Shown here: positions 1 to 7,891 of the stretch, one piece after another
Layout of the letters: every line of letters begins with the position of its first letter
Numbering within the stretch: position 1 is the stretch's first letter
Source: an uncultured Bacteroidales bacterium
GTDB lineage: Bacteria > Bacteroidota > Bacteroidia > Bacteroidales > FEN-979
Assembly (NCBI GenBank): GCA_903828645.1
Contig: CAIKNA010000184.1
Coordinates: 1-37,117 of the forward strand
DNA length: 37,117 nt
Reading direction: 5' to 3'
Position numbers and translations under genes: made by a program
Notes under the pieces: model-generated
Database searches by the model: none
Seen by the model: only the letters and a program-made list of their open reading frames with translations
What the model was told of the DNA's origin: nothing

Positions 1-333
1 TAGCATATCGCCGTTATTCGCACCCTGCGGAGGGGAGACAGGAACCCATTTTATCCCGTTCCAATAGTAATATCCTGCCAAAACATTGTTGGGTTCCACA
101 CCGGAAACAGCAGTATTATATATAAGCAACCCGGTGGCCGGTGAGGTGACGGGAGCAGCGACATTGGCCGATGTGAGTGCAACCCGGGGAGGGAGGAATC
201 CTTTGGTGGATGATTTGGTATCAAGTATTGCCGATGCATCAGGTGCGCTGTTATCAGTGTTGATTCCTACCTGGGCAAACATCATACAACGAAATATCAG
301 CATCATGGTAATCAGTGAAACGATTTTTTTCAT
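1..333 (-). CDS. Secreted multidomain protein, N-terminal part only (runs off window)
   Basis: An open frame of 111 codons runs from an ATG at 333 to the window edge with no stop, so this is the 5' end of a longer gene. It begins with a signal peptide (MKK, hydrophobic core, cleavage after FAQ). The signal is followed by a stretch almost identical to the start of the divergent gene at 700: QVGINTDNSAPD, then a KGFLPPRVALT motif and an NNVLAGYYYWNGIKWVPV motif. This GINT...LD...KGFLPPR module is common at the N-terminus of large Bacteroidetes surface proteins that carry FISUMP or similar C-terminal domains. The two genes are head to head and look like an old duplication. What follows the module is unknown because it lies outside the window; a FISUMP-type surface protein is likely by analogy with its neighbour. 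Confidence 0.85.
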   Translation of the reverse strand, partial: MKKIVSLITMMLIFRCMMFAQVGINTDNSAPDASAILDTKSSTKGFLPPRVALTSANVAAPVTSPATGLLIYNTAVSGVEPNNVLAGYYYWNGIKWVPVSPPQGANNGDML

Positions 334-699
334 AATTCACAATTTTGGTCGTATGAAAATAAGAGGTTGAAGATAAAAAGAATGTTAAGGCATAAAATTA
401 CATTAATTATTGGAAAAACCAGGCAGCTCAGCTAAATCCTTCGCAACCGGTTGCTTCCAAACATGCATTATCTGACATATTACGGCGTTTCGATGTCGTG
501 ATGACTGCGAAAATAAATATTTTGTTTTTGTCATTTATTCAACCTTTTATCATATATTTAATAGCCTCATTGTCAAGGATAAAGAGTTATGAAAATGCCA
601 TTACACAACCACTAATGGAGTTCTCGCTCTCAATTCGTTGTGAAATCCATAACAAATGATTCCATTCAATAATTTTTCCATTCCCCAAAACCGGCAACT
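334..699. other. Intergenic region between two divergent paralogues
   Basis: These 366 bases separate the start codons of two head-to-head paralogous genes and must hold both promoters. I found no perfect TAnnTTTG box on either strand. The closest matches are weak (a TATTTTCG reading on the minus strand and an A/T-rich TATTTTG tract on the plus strand, near 505-530). No coding potential or RNA gene was recognised. Confidence 0.5.
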
Positions 700-3600
700 A
701 TGAAAAGGCTTTACATTCTGATGTTGATATTTGTTTTAATGGCTGCAACCGCCCTCGGGCAGGTTGGAATAAACACTGACAACAGTGCTCCTGATAATTC
801 GGCAATGCTTGACGTGAAATCGCCGGTCAAGGGTTTTCTGCCACCAAGGGTGGCACTTACAGCAATAAACAGCGCAACGCCCTTGGTGCTGCCTGCAACC
901 GGTCTGTTTGTCTACAATACAGCCTCTGCCGGTACTGCCCCGAATAATGTAGCACCCGGTTATTATTGTTGGAACGGAGCCCGTTGGGTTGCTGTAATCG
1001 CCCCATTGGGCATAAGTCCCGGCGATATGCTCTATTGGAACGGTACCCAATATGTCGGCGTTCCGGCAGGTCTGCCCGGGCAGTTTCTGCAAATGTCCTC
1101 AATGTATGTGCCCACGTGGGCGGGAACGGTTTTCGCAACAATGATCACCTACGATGCCACAAACATAACTGCAAGCAGTGCCGTGAGCGGGGGGAACATA
1201 ACTGCTGACGGGGGTTCTCCAATAACGGCAAGGGGCATCTGCTTCAACACATCGCCAAATCCGACAATTGCCAATTACAAAAACACGGAGGGTTCGGGCA
1301 CCGGATCCTTTACCTCGTCCCTAATCGGGCTTACAGCCGGAACCACCTACTACTTAAGAGCATTTGCCATCAATGGTTCAGGAGCATCCTATGGTAACGA
1401 AATAAGCTTTACAACACTCTCAAATGCCACGCTCCCCACGGTCTATACAAATACCATCACCGAAATTATGGCATCAACGGCAACAGGCGGGGGAACTGTC
1501 AATACAACCGGCGGGGCAACGGTGACGGCACGAGGGATATGCTGGAGCACCCTGCAAAATCCAACCATCCTTGACAGCCATACGCTCAACGGCTCGGGTA
1601 CCGGCGGATATTGGAGCTACCTGACCGGGCTGACCCCGAATACATCATACTACGTCAGGGCCTATGCAACCAATATTGCGGGAACGGGCTACGGCAATCA
1701 GGTAACCTTTACAACTAATTGTGCCTCTTATTTGGCAGTGAGCGTTTCAATATCTGCATCTGCCAACCCGGTGTGCGTTGGAACATCGGTTACATACACA
1801 GCTACTCCGACCAACGGTGGCTCAACACCAACTTATCAATGGAAGGTAAACGGGACGAATGTTAATGGGGCAACGAATGTAACCTATACCAATATTCCGG
1901 CAAATGGCGATGCTGTCACCTGTTTGTTAACATCGAATGCTTCCTGCATCACGGGGAGCCCTGCATTGTCCAATACCCTTGCGATGACGGTTACTTCTTT
2001 ATTACCGGTTAGCGTTTCGATTGCAGCATCGGCAAATCCTGCTAGTTCAGGAACATCAGTGACGTTTACTGCCACGCCGGTGAATGGAGGCGGTTCTCCA
2101 GGATATCAGTGGGTTGTTAATGGGGTTAATGTCGGAACCAATTCGCCAACTTACTCCTATGTTCCGGTTAATAATGACAGCGTCAAATGTGTTTTAACAT
2201 CCAACCAGGCTTGTACATCGGGAAGTCCGGCAACATCAAACATGATCGTGATGGTTGTTACAGGCGGAACGGGGTTGCCTTGTCCGGGTATATCATCGGT
2301 GACCTATGGAGGTAAAACATATAATACGGTTCAGATTGGAAATCAATGCTGGTTCAGGGAGAACCTGAATATTGGGACAAAAATTGATGGTGTTCAGGAG
2401 CAAACAAATAATGGTGCGGTAGAAAAGTACTGCTATAATGGTTTGGAATCAAATTGTGATATGTACGGCGGATTGTATCAATGGAATGAGATGATGAATT
2501 ATTTGCCATCAAGCAGTTCGAATCCAAGTAATTTGCAGGGTATTTGTCCAACAGGCTGGCACCTCCCCTCAGATTCAGAGTGGTGCCAAATGGAAACATT
2601 TTTGGATGCCACATTAGATTGTTCTGGCCTGCAATGGCGTGGAAATGATGCAGGAGGAAAAATGAAGGAGGCAGGCAACAGTCACTGGACAAATCCGAAC
2701 TTTGCCACTAATATTAGTGGTTTCACAGCACTACCAGGTGGAAAAAGGAGTAATGAAGCGTTGTTTCAGGTATTAACAAGTAACGCATACTTCTGGTCTG
2801 CAACCGAAAATAGTGCTGAAGATGCCTGGCCCCGCAACTTGGCTTCAGCTATTGCGCAGGTTTACCGAAGTTGGCACACAAAAACCTATGGTTTCTCCGT
2901 TCGTTGTGTCAAAGACACCTGTTCCACCTACTCAACCACCGGCGTGTCCATAACCCCATCAGCCAATCCCGACTGTTCCGGCACATCTGTTACATTTACG
3001 GCAACCCCGACAAATGGAGGCACAACGCCCTTCTTCCAATGGAAGGTCAATGGAACTCCTGTGGGTACGAACAGCCCGACCTACATTTATGTCCCGGCAT
3101 ATAATGACGCGGTTACCTGCGTGATGACATCAGGCACCCCTTGTGCTGCTAATCCGGCAACATCGAATGTGGTGCATATGATTGTTAATACGCTTCCAGC
3201 AGTTCCCATTGCGGGCACACAAATTGCGTCTGCAAACCAAATTCAATGGAATTGGGATGCAGTTTACTGGGCAAACGGTTATAAGTGGAACACAGAAAAT
3301 AATTACACTACTGCGTCCGAGATGGGCCAGTCAACCACAACGACGGAAACGGGTTTGACCTGCAATACTTCGTATACACGATATGCCTGGGCCTATAATG
3401 TCTGTGGAAATTCAGCACCGGTCACATTGACTCAATCCACACCTGCCTGCCTGCCCGGCTGTGGAACAATCATTGTATCCCACACAGCAGGACCAGTTGC
3501 ACCGGTATCAAAAACAGCAACTTATGGCACCGTTACAAATATTACAGGCGAAACTTCAAAGTGTTGGATAACAAGCAACCTTGGTGCTGACCACCAGGCA

Positions 3601-4797
3601 ACTGCTGTTGATGACGCCACCGAAGCTTCAGCCGGTTGGTATTGGCAGTTCAATCTAAAACAGGGATATAAACACGATGGTACAATACGAACACCCAATA
3701 CAATTTGGATCTCAAGTATAAACGAGAATTCTGATTGGTTGACTACAAATGACCCGTGTTCAATAGAACTTGGAAGTGGATGGAGAGTACCAACCATAAC
3801 CGAATGGACAAATGTGGATGCAAGCGGAAATTGGACAGATTGGAATGGCCCGTGGAATTCGGGATTAAAACTCAACGTGGCCGGGTATCTCAGCATGAAC
3901 AATGGTTCAATAAGCACGCGGGGTGGAACAGGTAACTATTGGAGCAATGTCCAAAACAACGCGACAACCGGATGGTACCTGACATTTTACAGTGCCAGCT
4001 CTTTTGTTATGAATAATTACAAAACGGTTGGTAACTCCGTCCGTTGCATCAAAGACTGCGCCACCGCACCTTCTTCCCCTTCATCCGGCACAAACATACC
4101 AACTCAGACTCAAATCATTTGGAATTGGAATGCCGTTTCAGGTGCAACAGGGTATAGGTGGAACTTTACCAATGATTATGCCACCTCCTACGATCGGGGA
4201 TCCTCCACCACAATGACGGGACAGGGGTACGCACCAAACACTTCATATACGACGTATGTATGGGCATATAATAGCTGCGGGGCATCGCCGGTGACAATAT
4301 TGACAAGTCAGACTTTAGCTTTTACTGTTGGGCAAAATTACGGTGGGGGAATTATTTTCTACATCTATCAGCCCGGAGATATTGGTTATGTTGCAGGAGA
4401 AACTCACGGGCTTATTTCTGCAACAAGTGACCAAGCTTCTTTTAATCAATGGGGCTGTTATGGATTACTCATTGGTGGTACATCAAATAATCTCGGGACT
4501 GGTCAATCCAATACCACCAATATTGTAAATGGATGCATTACGCCGGATATCGCGGCTCGAATCTGCGATAACCTTGTTTGGGGTGGATACGATGATTGGT
4601 TTTTACCATCTTTAAACGAACTGGCTCAAATGTATATTCAAAGGAATGTGATTGGTGGGTTTCCGACAACAACCTACTATAGCTCCACTGAAAGCTCAGA
4701 ATTTCAGGCCCTTAAATATGATTTCACTCCTGATGGCAGTGTTGTTTCGGGAGTTAAAAATAGTGGTGCATCAGTTAGGGCTATACGGGCGTTTTAG
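700..4797 (+). CDS. Large secreted protein with FN3-like, Ig-like, two FISUMP and one DUF1566-like domain
   Basis: A 1365-residue exported protein. Residues 1-20 are a signal peptide (cleavage after LGQ). Residues 21-54 hold the GINTDNSAPD...KGFLPPR module shared with the divergent gene. Approximate domain order: two fibronectin-III-like repeats (145-340, each with an ARGIC motif and a TYYLRA/SYYVRA motif); two Ig/PKD-like repeats (345-530, starting VSISASANP or VSIAASANP); FISUMP domain 1 (527-742, with QIGNQCWFRENLNIG, GWHLPSDSEW, FWSATE and GFSVRCVKD); a third Ig-like repeat (745-830); an FN3-like linker; FISUMP domain 2 (917-1120, with CWITSNLGA, GWRVPTITEW and SVRCIKD); another FN3-like linker; and a C-terminal DUF1566-like domain (1207-1365, with GGGIIFYI, WFLPSLNEL and VRAIRAF). 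FISUMP and DUF1566 are small domains found on surface proteins, related in fold to C-type lectin-like modules; binding to polymers or cells is a reasonable inference. No T9SS sorting domain is visible at the C-terminus. Confidence 0.9.
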   Translation: MKRLYILMLIFVLMAATALGQVGINTDNSAPDNSAMLDVKSPVKGFLPPRVALTAINSATPLVLPATGLFVYNTASAGTAPNNVAPGYYCWNGARWVAVIAPLGISPGDMLYWNGTQYVGVPAGLPGQFLQMSSMYVPTWAGTVFATMITYDATNITASSAVSGGNITADGGSPITARGICFNTSPNPTIANYKNTEGSGTGSFTSSLIGLTAGTTYYLRAFAINGSGASYGNEISFTTLSNATLPTVYTNTITEIMASTATGGGTVNTTGGATVTARGICWSTLQNPTILDSHTLNGSGTGGYWSYLTGLTPNTSYYVRAYATNIAGTGYGNQVTFTTNCASYLAVSVSISASANPVCVGTSVTYTATPTNGGSTPTYQWKVNGTNVNGATNVTYTNIPANGDAVTCLLTSNASCITGSPALSNTLAMTVTSLLPVSVSIAASANPASSGTSVTFTATPVNGGGSPGYQWVVNGVNVGTNSPTYSYVPVNNDSVKCVLTSNQACTSGSPATSNMIVMVVTGGTGLPCPGISSVTYGGKTYNTVQIGNQCWFRENLNIGTKIDGVQEQTNNGAVEKYCYNGLESNCDMYGGLYQWNEMMNYLPSSSSNPSNLQGICPTGWHLPSDSEWCQMETFLDATLDCSGLQWRGNDAGGKMKEAGNSHWTNPNFATNISGFTALPGGKRSNEALFQVLTSNAYFWSATENSAEDAWPRNLASAIAQVYRSWHTKTYGFSVRCVKDTCSTYSTTGVSITPSANPDCSGTSVTFTATPTNGGTTPFFQWKVNGTPVGTNSPTYIYVPAYNDAVTCVMTSGTPCAANPATSNVVHMIVNTLPAVPIAGTQIASANQIQWNWDAVYWANGYKWNTENNYTTASEMGQSTTTTETGLTCNTSYTRYAWAYNVCGNSAPVTLTQSTPACLPGCGTIIVSHTAGPVAPVSKTATYGTVTNITGETSKCWITSNLGADHQATAVDDATEASAGWYWQFNLKQGYKHDGTIRTPNTIWISSINENSDWLTTNDPCSIELGSGWRVPTITEWTNVDASGNWTDWNGPWNSGLKLNVAGYLSMNNGSISTRGGTGNYWSNVQNNATTGWYLTFYSASSFVMNNYKTVGNSVRCIKDCATAPSSPSSGTNIPTQTQIIWNWNAVSGATGYRWNFTNDYATSYDRGSSTTMTGQGYAPNTSYTTYVWAYNSCGASPVTILTSQTLAFTVGQNYGGGIIFYIYQPGDIGYVAGETHGLISATSDQASFNQWGCYGLLIGGTSNNLGTGQSNTTNIVNGCITPDIAARICDNLVWGGYDDWFLPSLNELAQMYIQRNVIGGFPTTTYYSSTESSEFQALKYDFTPDGSVVSGVKNSGASVRAIRAF

Positions 4798-5309
4798 TAT
4801 CTTTTAATTATAATCAAAACAGCACTTTTTACATGACCTTTGGTATATTGAAATTGCTAAAAAATGGTTACGATATTCAAGAATTTTAATACTGTTTATG
4901 GACAAAACCGGTCAACAAAACCACCTGCTGCCGTAAATTAAGGATCGGAGAAGATGAGATTTATCAGGAATTGGCGATTGTTAAAGTTGATCTTTCATGG
5001 AATCATTACCTTTACTTTGATGAATTTCTGGCTGAAGAATTGCCTGACCCATATTCCCCGCTGAGGATGCGGCTGTGCCCGCAGATGAACGATTCGAAAA
5101 GGAATGCCATACATTAAATTATCCACTAAATCCAACGCATCAGCTGTTGATATCCAATTTTCGGCTACCAATTCAGTCAAAGATTGTGAAATCCCTTTGC
5201 CGGTGAGTGGTATTCATATTGGCGCCAGCTTTTGTTATACGCCACGTTGAATCCACACTCACGCAAGCGCCAGCATGGATTGAAAGCTATATGTCAGGGA
5301 CTGATTGAT
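4798..5309. other. Gene-poor AT-rich stretch with a remnant of a duplicated gene
   Basis: Between the stop at 4797 and the stop of the minus-strand gene at 5310 there is no convincing intact gene. It holds the frameshifted remnant at 4925-5109 (listed separately). A 17-base string, TGGACAAAACCGGTCAA, at 4899-4915 recurs at 16043-16059, which suggests shared mobile or decayed DNA. A 61-codon minus-strand frame (4995-5180) lies partly antisense to the remnant and was not accepted as a gene. Confidence 0.5.
4925..5109 (+). pseudogene. Frameshifted 3' remnant of an unknown gene, copy A of a duplicated segment
   Basis: This 185-bp stretch is roughly 85-90 percent identical by eye to 7660-7845. 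In frame it reads ...LRIGEDEIYQELAIVKVDLS... then WNHYLYFDEFLAEELPDPYSP, matching copy B (DEIYQELLIVKVDLS, WNHYLCFDDFLAEELTDPYSS). Most differences are third-position or conservative, so the parent was coding. Copy A lacks one base after CCATATTCC relative to copy B; restoring it brings back the downstream match (PADERFEKECH versus PAYEQFEKECH). After about 5109 the copies diverge completely. The family is not recognised, and this copy is not functional. Confidence 0.65.
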
Positions 5310-5732
5310 CTATTTTATTTTTATGAACACCAATGTATCTTGTTCTTTATTCTTGTTTTCTGGATTTTTGAAGAAATTGCCAATTAACATTTTATTTTCC
5401 CTGGTTATCAACTTGAAATAATATGATTGAAATGAACCATTTGAAAGAAACCAATACAATGAAATACTATTCGCAGTCAGTTTGTACCAATAAGGGCCCG
5501 AATAATAATCCGGAAGCTTATTTCCATCTGCTATTCTGAAACCTCTTTTAAGTTCGAAGATAGCATTTTGTCCATCAAATTCTGATGCAAAGACAATTGT
5601 ATCAGTTTTTTTCGATATTTCAATCCAGGTTCCATTTAACGGACTTGTTTTTAGAATGTTCTTTTGACAATATGAACTACTAGAAAACAAAATCATCAAA
5701 AAGCTCAAAATTAATATTTTAACAGCTATCAT
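5310..5732 (-). CDS. Small secreted hypothetical protein
   Basis: A 140-residue protein starting at an ATG at 5732. It has a hydrophobic signal peptide (residues 1-22, ending SSSSYCQ). The C22 context lacks a good lipobox, so it is more likely cleaved and periplasmic or secreted than a lipoprotein. The mature part is rich in Tyr, Phe and Lys, with a GTWIEISKK segment and a later YWYKLTANSISLYWF segment that suggest a small beta-sheet or lipocalin-like fold. No family is recognised. It lies 51 bases downstream of the aspartic protease gene on the same strand and probably shares its transcript. Its base composition is strongly AT-rich compared with genes beyond 9661. Confidence 0.75.
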   Translation of the reverse strand: MIAVKILILSFLMILFSSSSYCQKNILKTSPLNGTWIEISKKTDTIVFASEFDGQNAIFELKRGFRIADGNKLPDYYSGPYWYKLTANSISLYWFLSNGSFQSYYFKLITRENKMLIGNFFKNPENKNKEQDTLVFIKIK

Positions 5733-5783
5733 AAGTTTCAGTTTTTGTGCTTAGGTTTATACCATTTGCCGACACGGCAGAAG

Positions 5784-6890
5784 TCAATATATATTTTCCT
5801 TTTTAAAGGTAAATTGCTTCCCATCCTGTAACTCTACGGTTAATGTGTTCTCTTTTGTCAATAATTGATACCTCAGAAGTTCGCAATAATCTGTAAAAGA
5901 TTTGCCATTGATTGATTTTACCTTCTCATTTACTTTCACTCCGCTTTTTATAATTTGTTCTGTGAATGTCAGTGAGTTGACAATTATCGAATCATTTAAA
6001 ATTTTAAAAAAAACACTGAATGTTTTTTCCTTTTCGGTATTAACTACCCTGAAAAGCAATTTATTTTTTGTCCAGCTTAAAAAGATCTGATTATGCCCCC
6101 AAAATTCATTGCCTATTTTATTCTCACCAACAGATATTGTGTTAAACAATGTGCGGTGTTTTCTTAAATCCAAATTTTCAGGTTGAGTATTAACTATTAT
6201 AAGTGATTCTTTTGATTGTTTTCCCATAGATGACGCCCCACTCATTGTAGTGATTGCTTCATATGATTGCACTATTTCATCTTTTATTTTTCCATAGCAC
6301 TTTTTATCGATTGTATTTGTATTTGATCCACTGTCAAATAAAAAATCAACAACCTTATTTCCTATTTTTAACTTAATTCCTGGCCTTAATTTATTTTTAT
6401 GGAAATCCATCGCGACAAAATCACTAAATCCTTTAATCGTATCGGAAGGATCTATTTTTACTATCTGCTTTTTATCAAAATCGACAAGCCAATCGAACCG
6501 TTTTATGATGTCAATGCCAATAATTCCTTCAATTCCCAAACAATTAAATAAAGGACTGTTTGGAAATGTAACAACTGACAGATTGCTTATATCACTATTC
6601 CCAAATTTTAACGATTGAACCACATACGTTGATTGGGTCGTTACATGATTATTTGCATCTTTTATCTTTTTCCTGGAACAATGAGTTATATCCAGAGTTG
6701 AGGTATTATCTTCTCTGATAGCTGTTATTTCAGCCCCGGTATCAAACATGAAATATTTTTCTTTTCCATTTATCTGGATAGGTATTTTTATTAATCCGAC
6801 TAAATTTTCAAATTTTATGGTGTCTTGATTTTGAGCAAATGTGTAATCATAAACCAATAATGCCGACAAAAGAAACAAATATTTTTTCAT
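5784..6890 (-). CDS. Two-lobed retropepsin-like aspartic protease with C-terminal PDZ domain
   Basis: A 368-residue exported protein. The start at 6890 was chosen because it gives a clean signal peptide (MKKYLFLLSALLVY..., cleavage after FAQ, residue 20). The frame is open back to 7163, but that extension adds 91 residues with no signal or known domain. Two aspartyl-protease motifs are visible: FMFDTGAEI at residues 48-56 (catalytic D50) and FLFDSGSNT at 183-191 (D186). Each is followed by a flap-like region and a closing strand (GIIGIDIIKRFDWLVDF near 122-138; GNEFWGHNQIFLSW near 260-273). Residues from about 295 resemble a PDZ domain (GVKVNEKVKSINGKSF). Clan AA proteases of this layout are common in Bacteroidetes and act in the periplasm or at the surface; the substrate is unknown. 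Probably co-transcribed with the small secreted protein downstream. Confidence 0.85.
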   Translation of the reverse strand: MKKYLFLLSALLVYDYTFAQNQDTIKFENLVGLIKIPIQINGKEKYFMFDTGAEITAIREDNTSTLDITHCSRKKIKDANNHVTTQSTYVVQSLKFGNSDISNLSVVTFPNSPLFNCLGIEGIIGIDIIKRFDWLVDFDKKQIVKIDPSDTIKGFSDFVAMDFHKNKLRPGIKLKIGNKVVDFLFDSGSNTNTIDKKCYGKIKDEIVQSYEAITTMSGASSMGKQSKESLIIVNTQPENLDLRKHRTLFNTISVGENKIGNEFWGHNQIFLSWTKNKLLFRVVNTEKEKTFSVFFKILNDSIIVNSLTFTEQIIKSGVKVNEKVKSINGKSFTDYCELLRYQLLTKENTLTVELQDGKQFTFKKENIY

Positions 6891-7220
6891 CTTATTAATA
6901 GACTTATTGATCGTTAATAAGCACACAATCATATAATTTCGACTGACAACTTCAATTATACGCCCCATATCGTTTATATAGATTGCAGGCATAAAACAAT
7001 CAATGCCAGGAGTAAAAGTAAATAAAATTTCAATGATAGATGGTTCGATGTCTGATATATCAAATTGCCTGCACCGATGCCGGACCAAACCTGGTATCCA
7101 TTGAATTCCAGGTACCCCGGGTTTCAGAAACTCCGGCGAATCAATCCACCTGTTCAACAACATGCAATCGTTGTAATGTTTCGTATCGGCCCCCTTCTCA
7201 ACAACTCATTCCCCTTACTT
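6891..7220. other. Upstream region of the protease gene, no gene seen
   Basis: These 330 bases lie between the protease start and the left inverted-repeat arm. The protease frame stays open to 7163, but the translated extension lacks any recognisable domain. No perfect TAnnTTTG box was found on the minus strand; TATGATTG around 6930 is a one-mismatch candidate. No RNA gene was recognised. Confidence 0.4.
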
Positions 7221-7368
7221 AGGGCTTGGTGAAAAAGTAACTATGAAAACACAAAAAATGATTCGACGAACTCATCAACCAATGCGCCCCGGAGGGGCGT
7301 TATCTTGTTAGCCTGAGAAAAAAGTACCACCTGTGAGCCCCGGCGGGGCGAAATGAAAACATTTTTAA
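7221..7368 (+). repeat. Left arm of a ~147-bp imperfect inverted repeat pair
   Basis: This 148-bp segment is the reverse complement of 9199-9344 at about 90 percent identity by eye. It starts AGGGCTTGGTGAAAAAGTA and ends GAAAACATTTTTAA. Inside are two GC-rich palindromic cores, GCGCCCCGGAGGGGCG and GCCCCGGCGGGGC, separated by AT-rich DNA. Such GC-cored palindromic units recur in many Bacteroidetes genomes. This arm abuts, and seems to truncate, the HTH gene remnant on its right. Confidence 0.85.
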
Positions 7369-7381
7369 TTTGTATAGAATC

Positions 7382-7509
7382 CTACCCCATCTCAATATCA
7401 AAGATTACTTTCTTTCCACCCCTGCAAGTTCCGCCATTTGCACACGATTTAATTTGGCAGCTTTTCTATGCATCCTTATTATTTGTGCCAATTCCTGAGC
7501 CTGTTCCAT
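7382..7509 (-). pseudogene. Truncated, frameshifted HipB-type XRE helix-turn-helix gene
   Basis: From an ATG at 7509 the minus strand reads MEQAQELAQIIRMHRKAAKL then NRVQMAELAGVERK and a stop. Shifting one base at the AGGGGTGGAAAG site continues the family pattern as GKKVIFDIEMG, giving the usual HipB-like string of helix 1, recognition helix and (V/I)xDIExG. About 43 codons remain; the gene normally continues with a KETVRLxTLLKVL segment, which is missing because the sequence runs into the inverted-repeat arm. No HipA kinase gene accompanies it. It is a remnant of a DNA-binding antitoxin-type regulator and is not functional. The opposite-strand frame at 7353-7595 is its shadow. Confidence 0.65.
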
Positions 7510-7649
7510 GTTTCACCTTTATAGCGGTAAAATTGCGCATTTTCTATTATACAAACTATTGGCAGCCATCTACCGCCAAAGCAGTAATATATTAACAAAC
7601 AACCCTTTTCTTTATTAAAAATATCATAAAATACTGCTAAAGGGGTAAC

Positions 7650-7885
7650 ATGTACTAATCTGCTGCCGTAGATTAAGGATCAGAGAAGATGAGATTTATC
7701 AGGAATTGTTGATTGTTAAAGTTGATCTTTCATGGAATCATTACCTTTGCTTTGATGATTTTCTGGCTGAAGAATTAACCGATCCATATTCCTCACCTGG
7801 GGATGCGGATGTACCCGCATATGAACAATTCGAAAAGGAATGCCACCCTGTACCAATTGATTTGATTGTCGTTAGTTCAATATAA
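7650..7885 (+). pseudogene. 5'-truncated remnant of an unknown gene, copy B of a duplicated segment
   Basis: An open frame without a start codon follows an in-frame stop (TAA at 7647) and ends with TAA at 7883-7885, six bases before the next gene's ATG. It reads ...RRLRIREDEIYQELLIVKVD... and ends ECHPVPIDLIVVSSI. The 7660-7845 part matches copy A at 4925-5109. Because the reading frame is intact to its own stop, this is probably the genuine C-terminus of a family member whose 5' end has been lost. The acidic FDDFLAEEL region and short length do not point to a known family. Confidence 0.55.
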
Positions 7886-7891
7886 AAACCA

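Noticed and set aside
4995-5180. 61-codon minus-strand frame
   Set aside because: Half of it lies antisense to the duplicated remnant and no homologous feature supports it.
6891-7163. 91-residue N-terminal extension of the aspartic protease
   Set aside because: The internal ATG at 6890 gives a clean signal peptide, while the extension has no domain and would bury that signal.
7353-7595. 80-codon plus-strand frame
   Set aside because: It is antisense to the HTH gene remnant, begins inside the repeat arm and has no recognisable features.
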